12,628 nt of DNA, taken from NCBI GenBank assembly GCA_041302745.1, contig JBFYQP010000143.1, positions 1 to 12,628 on the forward strand, in the 5' to 3' direction. Below are positions 1-6,822 of this stretch, piece after piece (position 1 is the stretch's first letter; every line of letters starts with the position of its first letter). The DNA comes from JAPLGD01 sp041302745. Its GTDB lineage: Bacteria; Bipolaricaulota; Bipolaricaulia; UBA7950; UBA9294. Both the position numbers and the translations under genes were made by a program. The notes beneath the pieces were generated by a model. That model saw only the letters and a program-made list of their open reading frames with translations. It was not told where the DNA came from and searched no databases.

Positions 1-54
1 CGCATTGGTAGGCCGGACGTGAAGATGGGACAGGCGCAGATCTCCGAGGGCGAG

Positions 55-558
55 ATGGGGATCCGTCGAGCGACACCGAGCGACGCTCCAGCTCTGGCGA
101 TAGTACACGTGGATGGTTGGCGCGCCGCGTACTGGGGCCTTGTGCCGAACGAGAGGCTGGCGAAGCTTTCCTACGCGCGGGGCGCGGAGAACTTCCTCCG
201 TTCGATGCGCGAGGGCCCGGAGGTGATCTACGCCGTCGAGGAAGCGGGTGCGGTCGTCGGCTTCCTCACGCTCGGGCCATGTCGGGGCGCCGACCTCGAC
301 GCGGAGACCGTCGGCGAGATCTGGGGAATCTACCTCGCGCCGGAGCGTTGGCGCCTGGGTATTGGCACGCGGCTCTGTCGGCACGGAGAGGCAATTCTCG
401 GGGCCCGCGGATGCCGCTCCGTCATTCTCTGGGTTTTCGCTGAGAACACCCGGGCGCGTCGGTTCTACGAGGCGATGGGCTACGCGCCCGACGGCGTCAC
501 GAAGCAACGTGACTTCGGAATCCCCTTGGAGGTCGTGCGCTACCGCCGAGACCTCTAG
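55..558 (+). CDS. GNAT family N-acetyltransferase
   Basis: Predicted 167-residue cytoplasmic acetyltransferase that would move an acetyl group from acetyl-CoA to an amine; the substrate cannot be read from sequence. The N-terminal segment IRRATPSDAPALA and the W-x-x-A-Y stretch near residue 22 are typical of the small-molecule GNAT subgroup. The acetyl-CoA loop (motif A) is at about residues 89-108 and includes the W-R-L-G-I-G turn (99-104). Motif B is at about 126-147, with N131 and the R-F-Y-E-A-M-G-Y helix. The length is normal for a single GNAT domain. An upstream in-frame ATG at 19 exists, but I chose 55 because GAGGG lies 4 nt before it and the GNAT homology begins there. The stop overlaps the stop of the convergent amidohydrolase gene. 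The family is clear; the function is open. Confidence 0.85.
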   Translation: MGIRRATPSDAPALAIVHVDGWRAAYWGLVPNERLAKLSYARGAENFLRSMREGPEVIYAVEEAGAVVGFLTLGPCRGADLDAETVGEIWGIYLAPERWRLGIGTRLCRHGEAILGARGCRSVILWVFAENTRARRFYEAMGYAPDGVTKQRDFGIPLEVVRYRRDL

Positions 559-1952
559 CGCTTCGCTGGGTTTCTCGCCTCCGCGAGCAACCGGTCGAGG
601 GCTGCTCGGTCGTAGTACGTTCCTCGCAGGAAGACGGCCTCGATCTCTCGCGCGTTGCGGACGGCCTCGAGCGGATTGGCGCGAAGGAGGAGCATCGACG
701 CGGTCTTGCCCCCAGCGATCGTGCCGAGTCGGCCGTCCAGGCCCATGAACCGCGCGGGCACGAGCGTCGCACTGCGCAACACATCGGCGGCGGGGATGCC
801 GGCCTCCTGCCAGATCTCCATCTCGTCGTGAACGGAGAACCCCGGGAGAGATCCGGGAGTACAGAGGTCGGTGCCGACCATGAGCGGGATTCCAGCCGCG
901 TGCAATTCTACCACGAAGCGAGCCCACGCCTGCCATAGGGCGTCGGGCAGGTCATCCTGCTGACTCCACAGGCTTCGCCACGTCTCGAGGACTGTCGGCG
1001 AGATGTACTCGGCGAGCGGGAACTCGCCAGACTGGAATTGCGAGGTGTGGACGCCGACCTTGAACACGTTGACGGTAGGGCAGACGGTGAGGCCGCTCTC
1101 GCGGAGTTGGCCGAGGGCTCGCGCCATGGTCTGTGCGTCGACGTCGCAAAGCCGAAGGAGATACCCGGCGTCGGCGCCCATTCCGACGTACTCCCTCCGA
1201 ACAGGCAGGCCGAGCAGCTCTCCGATGAGTCTCTCGAACCCGAAGAAGTGCTCGCTCGAGGCGAGGCCGGCGGCGGCGGCCTCGCGAATCGAGACCGACT
1301 CCGGCACGTGGCCGACAACCTTGAGGCCCAGCGCATCGGCTTCGTCGAGGATCGCGAAGAGGGCGCCCCGATCCAGGCGGCTGTAGACCTTGATCATGTC
1401 CACGCCCGCGGCCGCCTGCTGCCGGACCGCCGAGCGGGCCGCCTCGGGCGACCCAACGCCGATCGAGATGGCGGGGATGATCGGCGGCTCGCCGTCGAGG
1501 ATCGCGCCCGTGACGACCAGCTCTGGTCCTACCAGGTCGCCGTCTCGGAGGCCTGCTCGGATCGCCAGGGCGTCGGCGGTCGGCAATCCGGTGTCGCGGG
1601 CGAAGAGGACGCCGTTCGCCACCATCGCTCGTCCGAAGACCTGCGGGTCGACGAAGTGAACGTGGGCGTCGCAGAGACCGGGCATGATGAAGAGCCCGCG
1701 GCCGTCGATGACGCGAGCGCCGCTTGGCACAGCCACTTCGCCGACGTCCCCGACGCGGGCGATGCGATCTCCGGTGACGACGATCGTCTGCCCGGGTCGG
1801 GCCTCGCCTGCCTCTACGTTGAAGACGGTCACATCCTGGATGGCGTAGCAGAGCACGTCAGCACCTCCCGACGCGGCGATTGGGTCCGCCCCCAGAATGC
1901 AAAGCCCGCTGCCGAGCGACGCAAGCAGAATGGAGAACGTGAGCCGCCTCAT
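555..1952 (-). CDS. exported amidohydrolase (metal-dependent, imidazolonepropionase/prolidase-like)
   Basis: Predicted 465-residue TIM-barrel amidohydrolase that would hydrolyse a C-N bond in a cyclic or peptide-like amide. Residues 1 to about 27 form a signal peptide (R-R, hydrophobic core, A-A-S exit), so it probably acts outside the cytoplasm. Candidate metal ligands are all present in order: H97-V-H99, K188 (the position of the carbamylated lysine), H215 in VVGHVP, H235 in SSEH and D362 in VGTD. The C-terminal beta-sandwich segment with G-T-I-A-G-G-K-T-A-S is also intact. This set fits the Xaa-Pro dipeptidase/imidazolonepropionase-like branch of the superfamily. The start at 1952 is preceded by GGAGG at 5 nt; the frame is open upstream to 2081, but that part does not look like protein. 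The substrate is unknown and no pathway partners sit next to it. The gene is divergent from the gene at 2084. Confidence 0.85.
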   Translation of the reverse strand: MRRLTFSILLASLGSGLCILGADPIAASGGADVLCYAIQDVTVFNVEAGEARPGQTIVVTGDRIARVGDVGEVAVPSGARVIDGRGLFIMPGLCDAHVHFVDPQVFGRAMVANGVLFARDTGLPTADALAIRAGLRDGDLVGPELVVTGAILDGEPPIIPAISIGVGSPEAARSAVRQQAAAGVDMIKVYSRLDRGALFAILDEADALGLKVVGHVPESVSIREAAAAGLASSEHFFGFERLIGELLGLPVRREYVGMGADAGYLLRLCDVDAQTMARALGQLRESGLTVCPTVNVFKVGVHTSQFQSGEFPLAEYISPTVLETWRSLWSQQDDLPDALWQAWARFVVELHAAGIPLMVGTDLCTPGSLPGFSVHDEMEIWQEAGIPAADVLRSATLVPARFMGLDGRLGTIAGGKTASMLLLRANPLEAVRNAREIEAVFLRGTYYDRAALDRLLAEARNPAKR

Positions 1953-2083
1953 GGAACCTCCAGACGAGAGGATACCGCTCCTCCGTGTCGGATGCGTCGC
2001 TCCGTTCGCGCGAAGAAGAGCGACCGACGCCGCGGTTGGTGTATTCTGGGGATGAACCCAGAGGGCGAAGGAGGATCTCACCC

Positions 2084-2584
2084 ATGCTGACCGCGGAGCC
2101 GCGCGGGCTGTCGTCGGACTACGAGGTGCGTGACGACGACGGGCGGCGCGTCGGGGATGTGTGCCTGTCGACGTGGCTGGCTCGAGGGAGGATCCGCGTC
2201 GGCGATGCGTCGTATCGCGTCCGGCGCGACGGCGGGTTCTTCGGCTCGATCAGCCTCTGCGGACCCGACGGCCTGTCCGCTCGAGCCGTTCCGCTCCGCG
2301 CGTTCTCGAGGGCGTTCTTGATCCGGTTCGGCGAGCGCAGCTTCGTCCTTCGATCCCCGTCCGCGTGGTTTCGCGAGATCAGGCTGCTCGAGGAAGACCA
2401 GGTCATCGGCACGGCGGTCCCGGAGGGGGTGTGGAGCAGCCGCGCTCACTTCGACTTGCCGGCGGCTCTGCCCGTCGAGCTCCGCCTCTTCGTGATCTGG
2501 CTTGCGCTTCTTGCGTGGGGGCGGTGGCGCGGCGGCGCGGTTTCCTTCACGGGAGCGTATCAGGTGGCGCCTTGGCGGCCCTGA
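2084..2584 (+). CDS. conserved hypothetical, beta-rich with C-terminal hydrophobic helix
   Basis: A 166-residue protein with no family I can name firmly. Residues 10-120 alternate short polar and hydrophobic runs (YEVRDDDG, YRVRRDGG, SFVLRS, VIGTAV) like a run of beta strands. Residues about 128-148 (PVELRLFVIWLALLAWGRW) form a single hydrophobic helix ending in Arg/Trp. The pattern recalls small bacterial proteins with a tubby/LURP-one-like beta barrel closed by a hydrophobic helix, but that is inference from texture only. The start at 2084 is supported by AAGGAGG (2068-2074) at 9 nt; an upstream in-frame ATG at 1985 has no such site. The end overlaps the start of the DUF1801 gene, so the two are probably translated together. 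Confidence 0.7.
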   Translation: MLTAEPRGLSSDYEVRDDDGRRVGDVCLSTWLARGRIRVGDASYRVRRDGGFFGSISLCGPDGLSARAVPLRAFSRAFLIRFGERSFVLRSPSAWFREIRLLEEDQVIGTAVPEGVWSSRAHFDLPAALPVELRLFVIWLALLAWGRWRGGAVSFTGAYQVAPWRP

Positions 2585-2964
2585 GTGAAGCGCGGGACGC
2601 CGGCCCTGTCCGGCAATTCCTCGACGATGTGAGCCCCGCGGTGCGCCCCGTCGTGATGGCGTTGCGAGAGGTGGTGTGCCAGGCGGCACCCGGCGCCGAG
2701 GAGACGGTGCTCTGGGGAGGTCTGTCGTACCACACACCGTGGGTGGGCGGGCGAGTGAAGGGGTCGATCTGTCAGATCGTCGTCCGAGAAGGAGCGGTGC
2801 GTCTCGACTTCATCCATGGGATACGGCTGGCCGATCCGGACGGGCTGCTCGAGGGGGATCGCCTGTCGAAGCGATACGTGCCGATCCGGTCCGCGGCCGA
2901 CGCGCGGCGGCCTGAGATTGCCCGACTGATTCGCGAAGCCTCGACGGTGGAACTGACGCCCTAG
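2572..2964 (+). CDS. DUF1801 (YdhG-like) domain protein
   Basis: A 130-residue single-domain protein of the DUF1801/YdhG fold, a small alpha-beta domain of unknown biochemical role. Matching features are the N-terminal helix VRQFLDDVSP followed by MALREVV, the E-E-T-V-L-W-G-G-L-S-Y turn (about residues 42-52), the central strands with F-I-H-G-I-R, the K-R-Y-V-P-I strand and the final helix IARLIREAS. The first in-frame start that keeps the whole domain is TTG at 2572, with AGGTGG 4 nt upstream, giving a 13-nt overlap with the preceding gene. The first ATG (2656) would remove part of the first helix. The start is therefore less certain than the gene. It is the second gene of the four-gene run ending at 4465. 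Confidence 0.75.
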   Translation: MAALSEARDAGPVRQFLDDVSPAVRPVVMALREVVCQAAPGAEETVLWGGLSYHTPWVGGRVKGSICQIVVREGAVRLDFIHGIRLADPDGLLEGDRLSKRYVPIRSAADARRPEIARLIREASTVELTP

Positions 2965-3005
2965 GGCGCACGCAGGGCACGACGAGCGGTGCGGAAGGGA
3001 GAGGA

Positions 3006-3653
3006 ATGTCGGACGAGACGAGCGGAGGGACCGAGCCCAAGTACATCGGACACACGATCCCGGTGCACATCGAGCTCACGGCGAGAGAGACCGTGCTGGC
3101 GCAGCCGGAGATGCGGGAGCTTCTCGCGGCGGCGGAGCTGATCGCCGCCGGCGAGTGCATGTGCCGCCGCGACAAGGGGGCGGAGGCGTGCGGCCGGCCG
3201 CTCGACGTGTGTCTGGGCATCAACGCGGAAGCGCAGAAGAGCATCGACAAGGATGGGTGGCGCGCAATCTCCCTCGACGAGGCGCTCTACGTTCTGGAGA
3301 GGTCGCACCGCGCCGGGCTTGTGCACATGGCCTACCACAAGCCCGGGGAAGAGATCAGCATCGTGTGCTCCTGTTGCCCGTGCTGCTGCGGCCCCTTCCA
3401 GGACTGGCGCGGTCGCAACTTCCGCGACGGGTTTGTGGAGTCGAACTATGTCGTTCGGTTCGACGTCGCGTTGTGCGTCGGCTGCGGACAGTGCGCGGAG
3501 AGGTGTCCCTTTGGCGCGTTTTCGCTGGCGGCGGACGCGGACCGCGCAACGTTCGAGGAGCTGAAGTGCTTCGGGTGCGGCCTCTGCGCCAGCACCTGCC
3601 CGTCGGGCGCGATCGAGTTGGTGCGCCGGACGACCGATCGGAGGAGGACGTAG
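3006..3653 (+). CDS. cysteine-rich 4Fe-4S dicluster protein
   Basis: A 215-residue, probably cytoplasmic iron-sulfur protein with 18 cysteines. Three blocks are visible. C51-M-C53-R with C62 and C69 match the C-x-C-R...C-x(n)-C element of a family of bacterial and archaeal Fe-S proteins. A dense cluster follows at 121-128 (C-S-C-C-P-C-C-C). Two classical ferredoxin 4Fe-4S motifs complete the protein: C157/C160/C163/C167 and C188/C191/C194/C198. From memory, longer members of this family carry an N-terminal helical or winged-helix region before the C-x-C-R element; here only about 50 residues precede it and nothing in frame lies upstream. Likely role is electron transfer for an unidentified partner. 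The spacing to the methyltransferase is 2 nt, so the two are translationally coupled. A GGAGAGG site precedes the ATG. Confidence 0.85.
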   Translation: MSDETSGGTEPKYIGHTIPVHIELTARETVLAQPEMRELLAAAELIAAGECMCRRDKGAEACGRPLDVCLGINAEAQKSIDKDGWRAISLDEALYVLERSHRAGLVHMAYHKPGEEISIVCSCCPCCCGPFQDWRGRNFRDGFVESNYVVRFDVALCVGCGQCAERCPFGAFSLAADADRATFEELKCFGCGLCASTCPSGAIELVRRTTDRRRT

Positions 3654-3655
3654 GC

Positions 3656-4465
3656 GTGGACAAGGGCGAGATCGACGTCGACAAGGGTTACTACGCGGAG
3701 ACGTACGACGCCGCGGTGCCGGACTGGCCGGGCGAGATCGGCTTCTACGCCGATGCGGCCGACTGGGCGAAGAGCCGCGGAGAAGGCGTTCTCGAACTGG
3801 CCTGCGGCACGGGGCGCGTCGCCCTTCGGTTGGCGCGCGCGGGGGTCCAGGTTGTGGGGCTCGACCTATCGAGCGCCATGCTCGAAGCCGCGCGGGAGAA
3901 GAGCGTCGACGTCCCGAACGTATCGTGGGTCGAGGGGGACATGCGCTCGTTCGACCTCGAGCGCACGTTCGGCCTGATCCTGATTCCCGGCCACGCGTTC
4001 CATAACCTCCTGACGCCGGACGATCAGGTCGCGTGCCTCTCCTCTGCGAAGAGGCATCTCTCTCCGGGCGGCATGCTCATCGTCCACCTTGACCATCAGG
4101 ACATGGGGTGGCTCGGCGACCTCGTGGGCGCCAAGGGCGGCGTCTTCGAGGAGGAGGAGACCTTCGAGCGTCCGAAGACGGGACGCACCGTGCGCGCGAT
4201 GCGAGCGTGGAGGTACGAGCGTTCGACTCAGACCGCCATTTGCGAGACTCGGTGGGAGGAGCTGGACGAGAACGGCGATGTCGTCGAATCGCGCGAGACC
4301 GGGCCGATTCGGCTGCATTGCCTGTTCCGCTTCGAGGTGGAGCACTTGATGGGACGCGTCGGTCTCGACGTGCGCGCCACCTACGGCGACTTCTTCGGGG
4401 AGCCTCTGTCGGACGACAGTCCCGAGATGATCTGGGTGGCGACGAAGCCGCAGTCGGTCACTTGA
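3656..4465 (+). CDS. class I SAM-dependent methyltransferase
   Basis: A 269-residue Rossmann-fold methyltransferase. SAM-binding motif I is V-L-E-L-A-C-G-T-G-R at 45-54. The acidic residue that would bind the ribose is D70 in VVGLDLS, and the adenine-contacting segment is G94-D95-M96. A post-I region LILIPGHAFHNL and the strand HLSPGGMLIVHLD follow in the usual order. The C-terminal third (about 160-260) is an inserted or capping beta-rich region like those of small-molecule methyltransferases; the acceptor is unknown. The start is GTG at 3656, with GAGGAGGA (3641-3648) at 7 nt and only 2 nt after the upstream stop. The frame is open much further upstream, but that part is the Fe-S gene read out of frame. 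Its last 8 bases overlap the end of the convergent gene. Confidence 0.88.
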   Translation: MDKGEIDVDKGYYAETYDAAVPDWPGEIGFYADAADWAKSRGEGVLELACGTGRVALRLARAGVQVVGLDLSSAMLEAAREKSVDVPNVSWVEGDMRSFDLERTFGLILIPGHAFHNLLTPDDQVACLSSAKRHLSPGGMLIVHLDHQDMGWLGDLVGAKGGVFEEEETFERPKTGRTVRAMRAWRYERSTQTAICETRWEELDENGDVVESRETGPIRLHCLFRFEVEHLMGRVGLDVRATYGDFFGEPLSDDSPEMIWVATKPQSVT

Positions 4466-5066
4466 CGAGCGCCAGGGCCGCTGAGATGTCCTCGGCGATC
4501 ATCCGCCGCTTCGACGCCTCGATGAAGAAGCTCGGGCCCGCCTGCAGGTAGGAGGGAAAGACGCGGACTCCCCGCCACGTGTACTCGGGGCCGCGGAGCT
4601 TGTAGGTCGAGCCGGCGGGGATCGGCCGAGGCTCTCCCGCCCGCCGCGCAATCGCACAGAGCGCCTTGATCGCGACGTCTCCCATCAGGAGGATGGCGCG
4701 TACATTCGGAAAGAGGGCGAGCTCCCGTTCGAGAAGCTGCGAGCACGCGTTCACCGTGGACGTCTGGATGGCGTAGGCCGTCTTGGCGCACTTGACGGCG
4801 GTCGTGAGGTAGACGCCACGCTTCAGGAGGTCTGCGATGGACGCTACGTTCGCGCCGGCTTCGCGGAAGGCCTGTAGCGTCGTCCGCGCGAACAACGCGT
4901 CGTCCGTCTCGTAATAGCCGTCGGTGGCTCGCGGCGCGGCCGCTTCTGAGATCAGGACGACGGAGACACGGTTTGCGGTGACGTCGATCGCCGGAACACT
5001 GTGGAGGCGACGGTCGACGTCACCGCAAGAGAAGCCATCACAGACTGCGTGATCGGACGGGCGCAC
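4458..5066 (-). CDS. uracil-DNA-glycosylase superfamily-like protein
   Basis: A 202-residue protein whose strand and motif order resembles the uracil-DNA glycosylase fold. VSVVLISEAAAP (34-45) sits where motif A (GEAPG-type) is expected. GVYLTTAVKCAK (84-95) matches the second conserved strand. RAILLMGDVAIKAL (123-136) matches the I-x-x-x-G-x-x-A strand, and FPSYLQAGPSFF (170-181) lies at motif B. Catalytic motifs are not canonical: the A loop lacks the usual Gly-Glu-x-Pro-Gly, and motif B has no clear H-P-S. It may be a glycosylase with altered chemistry or a non-catalytic relative. The start is GTG at 5066 with GGGGAGA just upstream, though its spacing is short; a later start is possible. 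It follows the small membrane gene on the same strand after a hairpin. Confidence 0.62.
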   Translation of the reverse strand: MRPSDHAVCDGFSCGDVDRRLHSVPAIDVTANRVSVVLISEAAAPRATDGYYETDDALFARTTLQAFREAGANVASIADLLKRGVYLTTAVKCAKTAYAIQTSTVNACSQLLERELALFPNVRAILLMGDVAIKALCAIARRAGEPRPIPAGSTYKLRGPEYTWRGVRVFPSYLQAGPSFFIEASKRRMIAEDISAALALVK

Positions 5067-5092
5067 GGTCTCCCCGTGTGTTGACCGCCGCC

Positions 5093-5112
5093 CGGAGCGC
5101 AGGGGCGCTCCG
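5093..5112. other. perfect 8-bp stem-loop between minus-strand genes
   Basis: CGGAGCGC (5093-5100), loop AGGG, then GCGCTCCG (5105-5112). It lies in the 58-bp gap between the stop of the small membrane gene (5125) and the GTG of the glycosylase-like gene (5066). No T-tract follows on either strand, so it is not a standard rho-independent terminator. It may slow transcription or protect an mRNA end. Confidence 0.55.
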
Positions 5113-5124
5113 AGCGGCAGCGCA

Positions 5125-5292
5125 CTACGCGCCGCGCGCGAGGATGCCGAGGTAGTACGGCCAGATCACGAGGCCGACGATGCACTGCCACCAAAGCAGC
5201 TTCGCAAACGCCATTGTGAAGAGCCAGCCGCCGAACCAAACGAGCCCGGCCAAGCTGCCGCCACCCATGCACACACCACCATTCTTCGCCAT
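5125..5292 (-). CDS. small two-helix membrane protein
   Basis: A 55-residue protein with a short N-terminus containing one Cys and a Gly-rich turn (GGVCMGGGS). Two hydrophobic helices follow, at about 13-30 (LAGLVWFGGWLFTMAFA) and about 33-50 (LWWQCIVGLVIWPYYLGIL). It is rich in Trp and aromatic residues. Small proteins of this shape with a W-x-G-W-L-F-T and W-P-Y-Y-L-G signature occur in many bacterial genomes without an assigned role. The start is well supported: a very strong AAGGAGGGGG lies 3-6 nt before the ATG, and a good promoter lies about 35 bp upstream. It appears to be its own transcription unit, possibly continuing into the glycosylase-like gene. Function unknown. Confidence 0.75.
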   Translation of the reverse strand: MAKNGGVCMGGGSLAGLVWFGGWLFTMAFAKLLWWQCIVGLVIWPYYLGILARGA

Positions 5293-5326
5293 AGCCCCCT
5301 CCTTAGCTTGAGGTTGAAGCAGTCGC

Positions 5327-5356
5327 ATTCTACTGGGCTACGCCGGTTCGAGACAA
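5327..5356 (-). promoter_or_regulatory. promoter of small membrane protein gene
   Basis: On the minus strand, TTGTCT (5356-5351), an 18-bp spacer and TAGAAT (5332-5327). The -10 box is identical to that of the tRNA-Ser promoter in this window. Transcription would start near 5320, about 28 nt before the ATG, leaving room for the strong ribosome site. Confidence 0.55.
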
Positions 5357-5381
5357 ATCGACCGCATGATGAGCGGGCGAT

Positions 5382-6521
5382 TCAGATGGCGCGCTGGACG
5401 GCGTCGACAAGCCGGTCGATCTGTTCCTTCGTGTGGGTCGAGAAGATCGCGATGCGTAGCGTCTCGACGTCGGGCGAGTCCGAGTAGCCGCGCGGAGGCG
5501 AGTGGTGCACGAGGATGTCCTGCGCCTCGAGCGCCTTCTCGACGCGCAGAAGGTCGATCGACGGGTTGCCCCGGAGGCTGACGATCGGGACCGGCGTATC
5601 GTCGAGGTCAAAGCCGAGCGCCCGCAGGCCGGTCTTCGCGCGACGGGCGTTGTCCCAGAGCCGCTGACGCATCTCCGGATGCTCGGCAAGGATGCGCACT
5701 CCCGCGGCGGAGGCCGCGGCCGCCGGCACGGACGGAGAGGATGCGCCGAGAAGGACGCGGGACCGGAGCCGAATCTTGGCAAAGAGGGCACGGTCTCCGG
5801 GCACGATGCCGCCCGCGCCGCCGAACGCCTTGCTCAGCGTGCCGCAGACGCGCACGTCGTCTTTCCCGATGCCATGGTGCTCGAGTGTGCCGCGCCCGTG
5901 GGCGCCGAGGACGCCGAGGCCGTGTGCGTCGTCGACGCAGAGGATGGCTCCGGGGTACCGGCGCAGGGCGTCCACGTACGCCGAGAGCGGGGCGATCGCC
6001 CCTGTTGACGGGAACACGCCGTCGGTCACGACGAGGGGTCTCTCGCCCGCTCGGCAGTGCCGCGGCAGCTGGTTCGCGAGATCGTCGGGGTCGAGGTGCC
6101 GAAAGGAAACGACGGGCTTGCCGATTGCGCGCAGGGCATCCAAGACGCCGTAGTGGGACGCGTTGTCGGCGAAGGCGGTATCGCAGTCCTCGGCGAGCGC
6201 CTGGAGAAGGACGAGCGGCGCGAGGTACCCCGATGCCACGTAGGTGATGGTCTCGCTTCCGAGGAAGCGGCTCGTCCGCTCGACGGCCTCGGCGTGCGCC
6301 GGCGTCCACGCGGCCGTCGCGGTCCCGACGCCGTACGCCGCGAGCGCGTCACGCGCCGCGGCGATCACGTCCGGGTGGCCGTGCAGGCCGTAGTAGCTCG
6401 TGCCGCGAAAGTAGTCGACCTCGCGGCCGTTGATCGTCGTGCGAGCGCCGACCGGCGAGCCCATCCGCGCTGGTTCGTTGTCCAATCTACGCCTCCACCG
6501 CTGCACAGTGCTCTTGGCCAT
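5382..6521 (-). CDS. alpha-oxoamine synthase family PLP enzyme (BioF/Kbl-like), divergent
   Basis: A 379-residue fold-type I PLP enzyme of the group that condenses an acyl-CoA with an amino acid (8-amino-7-oxononanoate synthase, glycine C-acetyltransferase, serine palmitoyltransferase and relatives). The Schiff-base lysine is K231 in CGTLSKAFGG. PLP-ring contacts are D197 and H200 in V-D-D-A-H, where the usual sequence is D-E-A-H. The H123 region (ASHYGVLDAL) and DGVFPSTG (167-174) are also in place. Divergences: the usual S-N-x-Y-L-G segment near the N-terminus reads G-T-S-Y-Y-G (40-45), and the G-S-G-G-S-R-type substrate loop reads G-V-G-T-A-T-A-A-W. These make true biotin synthesis uncertain, and no other bio genes are nearby. 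The start at ATG 6521 gives normal family length but has no obvious Shine-Dalgarno; ATG 6464 is the alternative. Confidence 0.82.
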   Translation of the reverse strand: MAKSTVQRWRRRLDNEPARMGSPVGARTTINGREVDYFRGTSYYGLHGHPDVIAAARDALAAYGVGTATAAWTPAHAEAVERTSRFLGSETITYVASGYLAPLVLLQALAEDCDTAFADNASHYGVLDALRAIGKPVVSFRHLDPDDLANQLPRHCRAGERPLVVTDGVFPSTGAIAPLSAYVDALRRYPGAILCVDDAHGLGVLGAHGRGTLEHHGIGKDDVRVCGTLSKAFGGAGGIVPGDRALFAKIRLRSRVLLGASSPSVPAAAASAAGVRILAEHPEMRQRLWDNARRAKTGLRALGFDLDDTPVPIVSLRGNPSIDLLRVEKALEAQDILVHHSPPRGYSDSPDVETLRIAIFSTHTKEQIDRLVDAVQRAI

Positions 6522-6591
6522 CGTACAGGCGGCAGCCCGCGTGCGCGAGGCTTCGCGGACGCGGCGGAGCGGGCAGAGGACTGTCCCCGCA

Positions 6592-6822
6592 TCAGACGGA
6601 GCACTCGGCGGTCGCGGTCTCGATCCGGTGAGCGCCTTCGGCATCCTCCCACGTGATCGCGACCCAGAGCGTCTTCCCGATGTACGAACCGCCGGGCTCC
6701 GAGTACGTCGTCATGTACGTCTGCTCGCCTCCGGCGAAGTGGATAGCGTCGGCCGGAGAGCCCGGAGGATCTCGGCCGCAGTCGTCGGCCGTGAAGCAAC
6801 CGCAAAGCCCGAGCCGGGCATC
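6592..6822 (-). pseudogene. open frame without start codon, in frame after Rrf2 stop
   Basis: 76 open codons follow immediately, and in the same frame, after the TAG that ends the Rrf2 gene. They end at TGA 6594-6592. The composition is protein-like: Cys- and Asp-rich at first (GLCGCFTADDCG), then aromatic and beta-like (QTYMTTYSEPGG, TLWVAITWEDAEG), with codons mostly ending in G or C. The other two frames read as Arg- or Ser-rich filler. There is no ATG, GTG or TTG before codon 37; an ATG there would give a 40-residue product with GGAGG 13 nt upstream. Options are the remnant of a gene that lost its 5' end, a small gene from the internal ATG, a frameshifted gene beginning at the ATG at 6821, or readthrough of the amber codon. 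I do not recognise the family. Confidence 0.4.

Noticed and set aside
1969..2047. Divergent promoters between the amidohydrolase and the gene at 2084 (TATCCT on minus, TATTCT on plus)
   Set aside because: Neither has a believable -35 box, and the minus-strand one would start transcription inside the ribosome site.
1038..2090. 350-codon open frame antisense to the amidohydrolase
   Set aside because: Long open antisense frames are expected in GC-rich genes. The translation is Asp/Arg-rich with no domain, while the minus strand has signal peptide, catalytic residues and ribosome site.
6578..6586. GGACTGTCC palindrome resembling transposon-associated repeat ends
   Set aside because: Only 9 bp, single copy here, with no transposase or matching end nearby.
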